Source of the DNA: Thermoplasmata archaeon | GTDB taxonomy: Archaea; Thermoplasmatota; Thermoplasmata; Thermoplasmatales; Thermoplasmataceae | Assembly: GCA_021792045.1 (NCBI GenBank) | Contig: JAJYVJ010000042.1 | Coordinates: 1 to 12,966, forward strand | Length of the DNA: 12,966 nt | Reading direction: 5' to 3' | In this document: piece by piece, positions 6,775 through 12,966 of the stretch | Layout of the letters: the number at the start of each line of letters is the position of its first letter | Numbering within the stretch: the stretch's first letter is position 1 | Made by a program: the position numbers and the translations under genes | The notes under the pieces: model-generated | Database searches by the model: none | What the model saw: the letters and a program-made list of their open reading frames with translations, nothing else | Told to the model about the DNA's origin: nothing

Positions 6775-7065
6775 TCAGATTTGTAGTGCTTTATAGAGCA
6801 TAACATATCCGCCAAGAGAAATTACGTTTATCACGAGCAAGAGTACAGCGAGACCAGAGCCAAAATGCATAGAGAGTGAGTAATATATGACGAACGCCAG
6901 GATGCTCTGAACCATAAGTATAGAACTAAACGCTATTATGCTGGTGAATGAGCCAGCCTTTAACCTTAGGTAACTTTTGATATAGGACACAGTAATTACT
7001 GCAAACACTATCACCGATATTGATATTATAACCAGGTTAGCTATCCAGAATGGTCCCAGACTCAA
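6775..7065 (-). CDS. Three-helix membrane protein paired with a winged-helix regulator
   Basis: A 96-residue hydrophobic protein with three predicted membrane segments (about 9-29, 40-64 and 69-91) and almost no soluble part; it is expected in the cytoplasmic membrane. No catalytic or metal motif is visible. The start is TTG 7065, preceded by a strong Shine-Dalgarno site (GGAGGGGA, 7067-7074), and there is no better internal start. This TTG overlaps the TGA stop of the upstream regulator gene, so the two are translated together. Pairs of an ArsR-like winged-helix protein and a small 3-TM protein recur in archaea, where the membrane protein is suspected to control or sense for the regulator; that role is inference. 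The exact family is not recognised with certainty. Confidence 0.75.
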   Translation of the reverse strand: MSLGPFWIANLVIISISVIVFAVITVSYIKSYLRLKAGSFTSIIAFSSILMVQSILAFVIYYSLSMHFGSGLAVLLLVINVISLGGYVMLYKALQI

Positions 7066-7379
7066 ATCCCCTCCTTTATGCCTGCTGAAGTGAATATTTC
7101 CTGTAGCATTTTAATATTTCTCACGACGACTTGATCAGGAAAATAAACTTTGCCATACCCATCTCCTTGGACAAGAACAAGATGGTTTGATATCAAGACC
7201 TTCATATGGTGCTCTATTGTCCTGTAGTTTACGTTAAGATTTGAACTAAGTTTATTGGCATTTTTCGGGCTTTCTAATAACGATTTAATTATCTTTATTC
7301 TCATTTCCCCTCCTCTTGTTGATACGAATATCCACCAAAAGAGTCTCTCGATCGAGCTCTGAAAATCATTGGTTGTCAA
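7062..7379 (-). CDS. Winged-helix (ArsR-like) transcriptional regulator
   Basis: A 105-residue DNA-binding protein. LFWWIFVSTRGGEMRIKII (13-31) is the opening helix typical of a set of archaeal winged-helix regulators. NANKLSSNLNVNYRTIEHHMKVL (40-62) is the helix-turn-helix with the recognition helix around YRTIEHHM, and GDGYGKVYFPD (72-82) is the wing. No metal-binding cysteines are present, so it is not a classical ArsR metal sensor. The start is TTG 7379, the only plausible start after the in-frame stop upstream, with a weak AAGGA before it and a TATA-like AT tract at 7383-7398; the exact start is uncertain. It overlaps the 3-TM gene by 4 bases and lies 50 bases downstream of the duplicated surface-protein gene, which is a candidate target. 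Confidence 0.88.
   Translation of the reverse strand: MTTNDFQSSIERLFWWIFVSTRGGEMRIKIIKSLLESPKNANKLSSNLNVNYRTIEHHMKVLISNHLVLVQGDGYGKVYFPDQVVVRNIKMLQEIFTSAGIKEGI
7066..7074 (-). promoter_or_regulatory. Shine-Dalgarno site for the 3-TM protein
   Basis: The minus strand reads GGAGGGGAT immediately before TTG 7065, inside the end of the regulator gene. It supports a real TTG start and coupled translation. Confidence 0.7.
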
Positions 7380-7429
7380 ATTCCTTTATAAATTAAAAAG
7401 GGTGAAATAAATGTTATTGCACATTTCAC

Positions 7430-8431
7430 TCAGATTTTACTTATTGTGTTACTCCCTGTTATGTGGAATATCTCATTGTATATCATGAACTGTGGCATAC
7501 CGTTTGAAGTTGTGAAACCAGTGTTGTAATACATTATGTCGTAAGATACGTTGATATATTTGAACTGTGAAGTATTAGCTGCGTTCTGGACTATGAACTG
7601 TACTGTCGCGTTGACGTTTGCTGTTTTGCCTGAAAGTGCTGCTATGGGGGGTGACTCGGAATAGAACCACACTGCAGACCACAATCCAAAGAACTTATTC
7701 CAGGTTGTGTTTATCTTCGCAAGTCCGGAATATGTTCCGTTCAAAGGACCACCAATCCAGTGCAGGGTTGCATTTGTCTCGTACTGTTCCATTACCGTTG
7801 TGTTATTCTCGATCGCTATGTTGTTCCAGTGGGTGAATGCCAAACTATTCACGTAGTTCTTTTCTACAAATTGCTGCGCTGGAGAAACAAAGCCGGCACC
7901 AACAATGTGCCATGTTTCATGATATATCATCCAGCTGTTTCCTGACTGAAAGTAATTCAAAGTGTAACTGACATTCAAGTATTGTACCTGTTGGCTGCTG
8001 CTAACTGGTGTCAGAACAAACTGGTTGCTTGATACAACCATGGCGTCTCTTCCACTAACACTGACGGTTGGAGGAGTTACTGTGTAATACCAGACTGCTG
8101 ACCAGAGTCCAAAAAACTTGTTCCATGTTGCAGTTATATTTGTGATTCCTGAATAAGTTCCAGCAAGAGGACCGCCGATCCAGTGCAAAGTTGCATTGCT
8201 GCTGTACTGTGCTTTGAGCAGGGATACATTTTCAATGGCTATGTAGTCCCAATGTGAGTATGCGCTATCTAGCACGATTTTGCTCTGTTGTGTAGCATAG
8301 TTTGTCTGAAGATTGTTGTAGTTGCTCTTTTCGTTTCCTGCATTAGAGTATTCAAAAACAAATAGCCCCGCCATAACCACGGTGAGGACTACGAATACTG
8401 CTAACACCATCTTTAGGTATTTTTCATTCAT
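7430..8431 (-). CDS. Membrane-anchored surface protein with two tandem SnoaL/NTF2-like domains
   Basis: A 333-residue protein with a membrane anchor (about 8-27), a short linker rich in Asn and Gln (29-52) and two copies of the same domain outside the cell. Copy 1 is about residues 55-178, copy 2 about 195-326. Both contain IAIEN, NATLHWIGGPL, GTYSG, TWNKFFGLWSAVW and a late YxxxxHI motif, with near-identical cores and diverged second halves. Size and layout suggest SnoaL/NTF2-like alpha+beta barrels, a fold used for small-ligand binding or catalysis; no catalytic residue set can be assigned. At least ten N-x-S/T sequons suggest glycosylation. ATG 8431 has a TATA-like box (8450-8457) 26 bases upstream, so it is probably leaderless. 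The regulator/3-TM pair follows in the same direction. The fold call is from pattern only. Confidence 0.82.
   Translation of the reverse strand: MNEKYLKMVLAVFVVLTVVMAGLFVFEYSNAGNEKSNYNNLQTNYATQQSKIVLDSAYSHWDYIAIENVSLLKAQYSSNATLHWIGGPLAGTYSGITNITATWNKFFGLWSAVWYYTVTPPTVSVSGRDAMVVSSNQFVLTPVSSSQQVQYLNVSYTLNYFQSGNSWMIYHETWHIVGAGFVSPAQQFVEKNYVNSLAFTHWNNIAIENNTTVMEQYETNATLHWIGGPLNGTYSGLAKINTTWNKFFGLWSAVWFYSESPPIAALSGKTANVNATVQFIVQNAANTSQFKYINVSYDIMYYNTGFTTSNGMPQFMIYNEIFHITGSNTISKI
7652..7831 (-). repeat. Internal gene duplication, second copy (core)
   Basis: Encodes residues 201-260 of the surface protein, homologous to residues 60-119 encoded at 8075-8254. The protein cores are nearly identical around HWIGGPL and WNKFFGLWSAVW, while the DNA has many codon differences, which points to an old duplication or one kept by selection. 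Confidence 0.75.
8075..8254 (-). repeat. Internal gene duplication, first copy (core)
   Basis: Encodes residues 60-119 of the surface protein; partner of 7652-7831. Both lie in the same orientation, spaced by about 420 bases. Confidence 0.75.
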
Positions 8432-8449
8432 AATTTCTTATTTCATCTT

Positions 8450-8457
8450 CATTTATC
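8450..8457 (-). promoter_or_regulatory. TATA-like box of the duplicated surface protein
   Basis: The minus strand reads GATAAATG, about 24 bases upstream of ATG 8431. It predicts a leaderless message. Confidence 0.45.
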
Positions 8458-8487
8458 GCTTTTTTTCAAATTTCTATGCAGATTATA

Positions 8488-8502
8488 TGCAAATCTTTTG
8501 CA
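8488..8502. promoter_or_regulatory. Dyad in the divergent spacer, possible operator
   Basis: TGCAAA, TCT, TTTGCA form a perfect 6-bp dyad with a 3-base spacer. It lies about 30 bases upstream of the surface-protein TATA box, in the 268-base spacer shared with the MFS gene. A short dyad like this can occur by chance. The spacer also has an unsupported 74-codon plus-strand frame ending at 8700, which I do not call. Confidence 0.3.
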
Positions 8503-8671
8503 AGTCCAAGTCTAGAATACTGTACAGAGGATTTCGCTATGTTGGTCATATGTGATTCCGATCGCGGTTCCGCAATAAGATTAGATCGGTGCAATTTCAC
8601 TCTGTACTCTTTGTCTTTGGGTTTAGTTAAACAAAATATGAACTGTGATAGCATTTCAAGTCCATTTGCTG

Positions 8672-8679
8672 TTAAATAC
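8672..8679 (+). promoter_or_regulatory. TATA-like box of the MFS gene
   Basis: TTAAATAC is centred 25 bases before GTG 8700. It supports both the GTG start and a leaderless transcript. Confidence 0.5.
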
Positions 8680-8699
8680 GATACAGAGATTATGTTCTA

Positions 8700-9935
8700 G
8701 TGAATGCCGAACAGAAATCCCCATACAGATGGGTCATGGCAGCAATAGCAGGTCTGCTTATGACTACAAGTTTCATCTCGCTTACAGCGTTCGGCATATT
8801 GTCTTCGAAGATGGCCATATATTACCACGTGAGTGTAAACGAACTGACCATCCTTGGCATAGATTCATTTTCAATAGGTCTTTTTGCAGCGTTCTTTCTT
8901 GGAAACGGCGGTGTTTTCAACACGCGTCTCAAGACCGGAGTACTGCTTGCTCAGTTGTTCCTAATAGTCCCGCAGTTTTTGATACCAGTTTTCAATAATA
9001 TTATCGTCCTGATCATACTCCGCTTCCTCCAGGGACTGATGATCATGATGCTTGCTCTCTTTTCAATCCAGCTCGAGGGATGGTTTGCTCCTGATGAAAG
9101 GGCAAAGTCTCTTGCTTTCACCCTTGGTGCCATCAGCCTTGGAAGCGCCGCTGGAGGTCTTTTAGGTGTAGCGTTCAGATCTTTCAGCTGGCAAGAATCC
9201 TACTATGTAACTGGCGTACTCATGCTGGTTGGGGCAATCATCTACTTTGCTCTTGCCAAGGATTCACCAGAGCAGAAGAAAGAATTCATACAGGAAGAAA
9301 AGGTCAAGCATGAAAGCGCTTGGAAGAATCCAATGACATGGGTTATGGGTATAATTCAGATACCATTGAGCTGGACACTTTTCAGTATTGGCGGATATCT
9401 CTCTACATACTCCCGATTTCTCGGATATTCGATCTCTGAATCCGGAACACTCGTAATCGCATGGGGGCTTGCCGGCTTTGCAGCTGCATTCATTGGTGCA
9501 GTTCTCGGTGATCATTTGACCAGGAAGACAAATACGAACAGGGGGATATTAAAAGCCAGGTTGAAGGTTATGACCCTGGCGGATGTCTTAATGGCAGTTG
9601 GCATAATCCTCATGGTAGCTCTCGGGCATGTATCTTTCTATGCTCTGCTTATGGCAGTCATAATAAATGGATTTCTAATGATGTTTCCTCCGAACTACTG
9701 GGCTCTTCCCGGGAACATATTTCCTCTTGTGATTGTTACGGAAGGTGCATTCGGGATGGGATTGATTTCAAATTCAGCAGATGCAATCGGCCCCCTCGTG
9801 ACCTCCTCAATCATCTCCACTGTAGGATGGACCGGAGTCTTCATGATCATGCTTGGTCTTGCTTTCCTTGGAATTGCTCTCAACGTTTTCCTTGCGAAGT
9901 CAAAAATTAAGGTTCCTGAAGGAAAACCCGAATGA
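8700..9935 (+). CDS. Major facilitator superfamily transporter
   Basis: A 411-residue membrane protein with about 12 predicted helices in two halves (roughly 11-185 and 213-400) joined by a charged central loop (186-212, rich in Lys and Glu), the standard MFS plan. RFLQGLMIMM (108-117) and the following loop EGWFAPDERAKSLAF are typical of helices 4-5 in MFS porters of small solutes. The substrate cannot be told. The start is GTG 8700; the frame has only eight codons before the upstream stop and none is a better start, and a TATA-like box is placed correctly for leaderless transcription. It is divergent from the surface-protein gene and ends at a T6 run (about 9951-9956). GC looks higher than in the genes to the left. 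Confidence 0.88.
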   Translation: MNAEQKSPYRWVMAAIAGLLMTTSFISLTAFGILSSKMAIYYHVSVNELTILGIDSFSIGLFAAFFLGNGGVFNTRLKTGVLLAQLFLIVPQFLIPVFNNIIVLIILRFLQGLMIMMLALFSIQLEGWFAPDERAKSLAFTLGAISLGSAAGGLLGVAFRSFSWQESYYVTGVLMLVGAIIYFALAKDSPEQKKEFIQEEKVKHESAWKNPMTWVMGIIQIPLSWTLFSIGGYLSTYSRFLGYSISESGTLVIAWGLAGFAAAFIGAVLGDHLTRKTNTNRGILKARLKVMTLADVLMAVGIILMVALGHVSFYALLMAVIINGFLMMFPPNYWALPGNIFPLVIVTEGAFGMGLISNSADAIGPLVTSSIISTVGWTGVFMIMLGLAFLGIALNVFLAKSKIKVPEGKPE

Positions 9936-9950
9936 AAAACTGCATCTCTA

Positions 9951-9956
9951 TTTTTT
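9951..9956 (+). terminator. T-run after the MFS gene
   Basis: Six consecutive T bases, 15 bases past the MFS stop, fit an archaeal T-tract terminator. The facing small gene ends at 9991. Confidence 0.4.
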
Positions 9957-9990
9957 GACTTCCGGATGTGCAGATATTGTTTATGTTATT

Positions 9991-10143
9991 TCAATGAATT
10001 TTCTCAAGCTTTCTTCGAAGGTCTTCCCGTTCCTGCTGCAGGGTCTTGTCAAGCGGGAATTTCTTGATCTTGGTATCAAGTTCGTTTATCCTCATTTCCA
10101 GGCTTTTTTTCTTTCTCGTTAGATCTCTTTTACTTAATCCCAT
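9991..10143 (-). CDS. Small highly charged coiled-coil protein, 50 residues
   Basis: ATG 10143 to TGA 9991 encodes 50 residues starting MGLSKRDLTRKKKSLEMRIN and ending EREDLRRKLEKIH. More than a third of residues are Lys, Arg, Glu or Asp, and Leu/Ile/Met recur every 3-4 positions in two helices split by FPLDK (29-33), so a short antiparallel hairpin or coiled coil is predicted. A TATA-like stretch (10170-10180) sits 27-37 bases upstream, consistent with a nearly leaderless message. The opposite strand is also open, but its frame is rich in Phe and Leu as expected for an antisense shadow. Function is unknown; small proteins like this often act as partners or nucleic-acid binders, which is only a guess. 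It is divergent from the GNAT gene. Confidence 0.7.
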   Translation of the reverse strand: MGLSKRDLTRKKKSLEMRINELDTKIKKFPLDKTLQQEREDLRRKLEKIH

Positions 10144-10234
10144 ATGAAGAGAGTCATCCCGTAGTAGGACTAATATTTATCTTATTTATTTTTGAAATTG
10201 TTGTTTCAATCAGGATCGTGAAAAATGTTATAAA

Positions 10235-10747
10235 ATGCACAGGAATCTCAAAATATTGGAAATTCGGATCAGAACGCTTGTAGAAAGCGACGCTACATCA
10301 GTCAGGGAGGTTGCCATCGAATCCTGGAACTGGGCCTACAGACAAATATACGCGAAAAACTATATCGACTCGTGGATCGATAATAATTATTCCGTGGTTT
10401 CGTTAGTGGATTCAATAAACCGGTCCAACGAGGAAAACGGTATGACATTCCTGGGCGCCTTCGAAGGTAAGGAACTTTGTGGATTTCTCCAGGGCATTCT
10501 TAGGAAAGACCACGGCGAGATTCTCAGGCTTTATGTGAATCCATCGAAATCAAGACGCGGGATAGGCACACAGCTGTTAAATGAATTCGAGAAATACATG
10601 CTGAAAGAGAGGATCACAACGTTAATAGTTGGAGTGCAGGAAAAGAACGATATCGGAATCAATTTCTATGCAAAACACGGATTCGAAAAAGTCTCCAAAG
10701 AAAGCGATGAAATAATAATGTCGAAAAGGGTTTGCGATGCTGATTGA
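10235..10747 (+). CDS. GNAT-family N-acetyltransferase
   Basis: A 170-residue acetyl-CoA-dependent acetyltransferase. The N-terminal part (IRIRTLVESDATSVREVA, 10-27) is the usual GNAT first strand and helix. Motif A is LRLYVNPSKSRRGIGTQLL (97-115) with the acetyl-CoA pyrophosphate loop RRGIGT; the Gln/Arg normally three residues before the first Gly is Ser106 here, while Arg107-Arg108 follow. Motif B is GINFYAKHGFEKV (141-153). The acceptor (protein N-terminus, amine or antibiotic-like molecule) cannot be predicted. ATG 10235 follows an AT-rich stretch (10183-10193) by about 45 bases, which implies a leader of about 20 bases with only a weak Shine-Dalgarno sequence. It converges with the acyl-CoA synthetase gene, 41 bases away. 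Confidence 0.9.
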   Translation: MHRNLKILEIRIRTLVESDATSVREVAIESWNWAYRQIYAKNYIDSWIDNNYSVVSLVDSINRSNEENGMTFLGAFEGKELCGFLQGILRKDHGEILRLYVNPSKSRRGIGTQLLNEFEKYMLKERITTLIVGVQEKNDIGINFYAKHGFEKVSKESDEIIMSKRVCDAD

Positions 10748-10788
10748 TAAGTCCGCCACGAGATGCAGAATTTTATTTTTCCAGGGAT

Positions 10789-12381
10789 CTAAAGCATCTC
10801 TCTCAGAACCTTTTTGTCTATCTTACCGGTGCTGGTCTTCTGGAACGAATCAACGAGGCGGAATTCATCAGGGATCCAGAATTTGGCGATTCTTCCTGAA
10901 TCAACGAATTTCATCAGGTGGTCTCTCATCTTCTTTTCGTCCAGTTCCTTCAGACCGGATATAAATGCAACAGGACGTTCCTGCCATTTCGGATCCGGTT
11001 TTCCCACAACTGCTACTTCTCCGATACCAGGATACGTGCTTATTGCATCCTCTATGACCACGGTGGGTATGAACTCACCGCCGGACTTCACAGCATCTTT
11101 TTCCCTGTCGACTATTGAAACCACTCCGTATTTGTCCACGACAGCCAGATCGCCTGTGTGCATCCAATCATCCTTCCAGAGTTTCTGTGTACCTTCAGGA
11201 TCCTTAACATATACTCTGGTAAGCCATGGTGATCGGACAATAATCTCCCCGATCTCCTTTCCGTCGTTTTTGACCTCGTTCCCCTCCTTGTTCACAACCC
11301 TGATATCTACAAGTGGGATCGGGATACCTGCTCGGAGAGAAAGGTCAAGCTTATGCTCTTCGTCAAGCCCTAACATGTCGCTCGAGAACAGGCCAAGTGT
11401 GAGAATCGGAGCAGTCTCGGACATGCCATAACCCGCATTAGCCGTAATACCGTGTTGCTCAGCCAGCTTGTAGAGGCCCTTGGATAACGCCCCTCCGCCT
11501 ATAACTGTCCTTATACCGAGATCCTTGATAATCTCGGAATTCTTTGAATTGATGAGCATATAAAGGACTGATGGGACCATGAGACTCACAGTGACCTTTT
11601 CCTTCTTCATCACGAGCGGCATTGTTTCAAAGTTGTACTTACCTGGCAACACATATTTCATACCCTTCATGATGACAAAATATGGTGTACCCCAGCTATG
11701 GACGTGGAACATCGGTACGAGGGGCATAATGACATCAGTGCTCTTCATGTTTATCGGTGGGTCTGCGAGCGCAGATGCCGCGCTCAGCGTATGAAGAACG
11801 AGCTGTCTGTGGGTGAATTCTACTCCCTTGGGCATTCCTGTGGTCCCAGATGTATAGAATGTTGTTGCAAGATCGTTCTCATCGATTTCAGGGAGCGAAG
11901 TGTTCGCTGAACCTTTCATGAGGTCTGAAAGCTTCGTTGCTCCCTCAATCATCTTTACCGGCTCACCCGCATCTGAAGACACTATCCATCCCTTGACAAA
12001 TTCAAAGAGAGGTATGCTCTTCTCTATTATCGGGACAAATTCATCCCTTATTATCACAAATTTATCGTCCGCGTGCTGCATTGTGTAGAAAATCAATTCC
12101 GGAGGATACCTTATGTTTACGGTATGTAAGACGCCGCCAGAAAGTGGGACAGCATAATACAGGTAAAGGTAATTCATCGTGTCGTAATCGAAGACGGCAA
12201 CTCTATCCCCCTTCTTAACGCCCATGGAAACTAAGCCTTTTGCAAGCCTGAAAACAGTTTCCTTGAATCCCGCATACGTCTCAGTCTTAACTCCACTGTA
12301 CACTATTTGCTGATTCGGGTTGTTCCTAACAGAAGATGTCAGAAGTTTGTCTATTGTAAGTTGATACTTATCCTGATACAT
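10789..12381 (-). CDS. Medium/long-chain acyl-CoA synthetase (AMP-forming)
   Basis: This ANL-superfamily enzyme activates a carboxylic acid, probably a fatty acid, with ATP to an acyl-adenylate and then to acyl-CoA. Its 530 residues include the P-loop TTFYTSGTTGMPKG (173-186), GYGMSETAP (318-326), WMHTGDLAVVD with Asp411 (406-416), DREKDAVKSGGEFI (425-438) and the C-terminal catalytic Lys520 in KTSTGKIDKK. DREKDAVKSGGEFI is like the AlkK-type medium/long-chain group rather than acetyl-CoA synthetase. All key residues are present. ATG 12381 has an AT-rich box (12401-12412) about 26 bases upstream and no Shine-Dalgarno sequence. No other beta-oxidation genes are in view. GC is visibly higher here than in pyrC. 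Chain length is inferred from family resemblance. Confidence 0.93.
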   Translation of the reverse strand: MYQDKYQLTIDKLLTSSVRNNPNQQIVYSGVKTETYAGFKETVFRLAKGLVSMGVKKGDRVAVFDYDTMNYLYLYYAVPLSGGVLHTVNIRYPPELIFYTMQHADDKFVIIRDEFVPIIEKSIPLFEFVKGWIVSSDAGEPVKMIEGATKLSDLMKGSANTSLPEIDENDLATTFYTSGTTGMPKGVEFTHRQLVLHTLSAASALADPPINMKSTDVIMPLVPMFHVHSWGTPYFVIMKGMKYVLPGKYNFETMPLVMKKEKVTVSLMVPSVLYMLINSKNSEIIKDLGIRTVIGGGALSKGLYKLAEQHGITANAGYGMSETAPILTLGLFSSDMLGLDEEHKLDLSLRAGIPIPLVDIRVVNKEGNEVKNDGKEIGEIIVRSPWLTRVYVKDPEGTQKLWKDDWMHTGDLAVVDKYGVVSIVDREKDAVKSGGEFIPTVVIEDAISTYPGIGEVAVVGKPDPKWQERPVAFISGLKELDEKKMRDHLMKFVDSGRIAKFWIPDEFRLVDSFQKTSTGKIDKKVLREML

Positions 12382-12400
12382 GAATGTTCATGGTTTGGAA

Positions 12401-12412
12401 TGAAATTAATTT
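12401..12412 (-). promoter_or_regulatory. TATA-like box of the acyl-CoA synthetase gene
   Basis: The minus strand reads AAATTAATTTCA in this region, centred about 26 bases upstream of ATG 12381. It predicts a leaderless message. Confidence 0.45.
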
Positions 12413-12607
12413 TGCTATAACTGTGGTTTGCGATTTATTCATTCGGGTTTATGTCTCTCTTTCAACATATAGAATATCGGGGGGCAACTTTATGAATATA
12501 TCGATATCCTTTTTTCCACCTTCGGGCCGTTTCAAATGAAATGCAAGATGATTGCAAAGCTATCATTACTCACATAGCGTTAGTTGCTATTCATAAAAGG
12601 AAACGTT

Positions 12608-12620
12608 ACGTTCGAAACGT
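12608..12620. promoter_or_regulatory. Inverted repeat upstream of the ribbon-helix-helix gene
   Basis: ACGTT, CGA, AACGT: perfect 5-bp arms with a 3-base spacer, 13 bases left of the larger palindrome. It could be an auxiliary binding site. The rest of the spacer 12413-12607 shows nothing I can name. Confidence 0.3.
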
Positions 12621-12633
12621 GAATGTACTTGGA

Positions 12634-12651
12634 AGTATGAATATTCATACT
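12634..12651. promoter_or_regulatory. Perfect 18-bp palindrome, likely operator
   Basis: AGTATGAATATTCATACT is an unbroken palindrome. Its AT-rich centre (GAATATTC) is about 33 bases before the ATG at 12678 and would serve as the TATA region of the following ribbon-helix-helix gene. Dimeric ribbon-helix-helix proteins bind such short palindromes and often repress their own promoter, so autoregulation is the natural reading. Confidence 0.65.
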
Positions 12652-12677
12652 AGTAGTAAAAGTAGAGGCAGAGAGTA

Positions 12678-12840
12678 ATGGTACAGAAGATAAGTGCATC
12701 CCTTGACGAAAAAAATAGTGAAATTAATAGATATGGACAAGGGAGATATCCCGAGGAGTAGATATATAGAGAATGTCATTAAATCATGGGCTTACCATTG
12801 GAGGCTCTGTGGCTTTTTTCAGACGAGTTTAACAGCGTGA
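12678..12840 (+). pseudogene. Ribbon-helix-helix (CopG/Arc-like) DNA-binding protein, frameshifted at an A7 run
   Basis: From ATG 12678 the frame reads MVQKISASLDEK, a typical RHH beta-strand and start of helix 1. It then crosses a run of seven A bases (12709-12715) and, unshifted, loses similarity and stops at TAG 12759. Dropping one A restores IVKLIDMDKGDIPRSRYIE and NVIKSW, a complete RHH helix-turn-helix with the conserved PRSRYIE turn, ending at TGA 12838 after 53 residues, the normal family length. The gene is either freshly broken, rescued by slippage on the A-run, or affected by a sequencing error; the intact codons after the shift favour the last two or a very recent event. The palindrome at 12634 lies in its promoter. 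Partner gene: the overlapping one at 12786. Confidence 0.8.
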
Positions 12841-12966
12841 GCGCATGGGAAAGATTCATTTCTGCACATACATCGCAGCGAATCGGAAAACCTTTGCACA
12901 AGCATGAAGGCTATCTGTTTATCTCTGAAGAATATATGCGCTTCTATAATTCAGAAATGGAATTAC
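12786..12966 (+). CDS. Unidentified protein, N-terminal part only, overlapping the RHH gene
   Basis: An open frame from ATG 12786 to the right edge (60 codons, no stop) reads MGLPLEALWLFSDEFNSVSA, then WERFISAHTSQRIG and HEGYLFISEEYMRFYNSEMEL. The amino acid mix looks like a real soluble protein but I do not recognise a family. The ATG lies inside the shifted RHH frame, after an in-frame stop at 12780-12782. A second candidate start is GTG 12837, which overlaps the RHH stop as GTGA, a common coupling arrangement. Neither has a clear Shine-Dalgarno sequence. A gene directly coupled to an autoregulated RHH protein could be a toxin of a toxin-antitoxin pair, but nothing in the visible residues supports a toxin family. 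Confidence 0.55.
   Translation, partial: MGLPLEALWLFSDEFNSVSAWERFISAHTSQRIGKPLHKHEGYLFISEEYMRFYNSEMEL

Noticed and set aside
8476..8700. 74-residue plus-strand frame between the divergent genes
   Set aside because: It fills the promoter region, ends at the MFS start, and has no recognisable motif or ribosome site.
1..12966. CRISPR array
   Set aside because: The only dispersed repeat is two copies 1.6 kb apart; there are no regularly spaced short repeats.

Overview
The window looks archaeal and most resembles a Thermoplasmatales-type genome (inferred from style, not from a marker gene). Most genes have an AT-rich TATA-like box about 24-27 bases upstream of the start codon and little or no leader, so leaderless transcripts seem to be the rule. 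A few genes instead have a good Shine-Dalgarno match. The proteins fit an archaeon with a glycosylated exterior: two membrane-anchored, sequon-rich outer-surface proteins, a winged-helix regulator paired with a 3-TM protein, and a ribbon-helix-helix regulator.

Layout. Bases 1-888 (minus) hold the N-terminal three quarters of a folylpolyglutamate/dihydrofolate synthase (folC) that runs off the left edge. Bases 1326-2810 (minus) are an isocitrate dehydrogenase of the long, Thermus-like type with an extra C-terminal domain. Bases 3380-4645 (minus) are a class I dihydroorotase (pyrC), flanked on both sides by copies of an imperfect 53-bp direct repeat. Bases 4846-5139 (minus) are the decayed C-terminal end of an IS66-type transposase. 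Bases 5313-5825 (plus) encode an anchored DUF4382-like exported protein. After about 580 bases of hairpin-rich, apparently non-coding DNA comes a small TusA-like sulfurtransferase (6411-6653, plus).

Bases 6775-8431 (minus) carry three genes: a tandemly duplicated SnoaL/NTF2-like exported protein, then a winged-helix regulator overlapping a 3-TM membrane protein. Divergent from them is an MFS transporter (8700-9935, plus). A 50-residue coiled-coil protein (9991-10143, minus) faces it and is divergent from a GNAT acetyltransferase (10235-10747, plus). A medium/long-chain acyl-CoA synthetase (10789-12381, minus) converges on the GNAT gene. The right edge holds an 18-bp perfect palindrome, a ribbon-helix-helix gene broken by one extra A in an A7 run, and the start of an unidentified gene that overlaps it.

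How it fits together. The left half is mostly housekeeping metabolism (folate, TCA cycle, pyrimidines) on one strand, interrupted by transposon debris. The right half is accessory: surface proteins, transport, fatty-acid activation and small regulators, with sampled GC visibly higher from the MFS gene onward. The most interesting places are the repeat pair around pyrC, the internally duplicated surface protein next to its regulator/membrane pair, and the autoregulation-like palindrome plus frameshift at the right edge.
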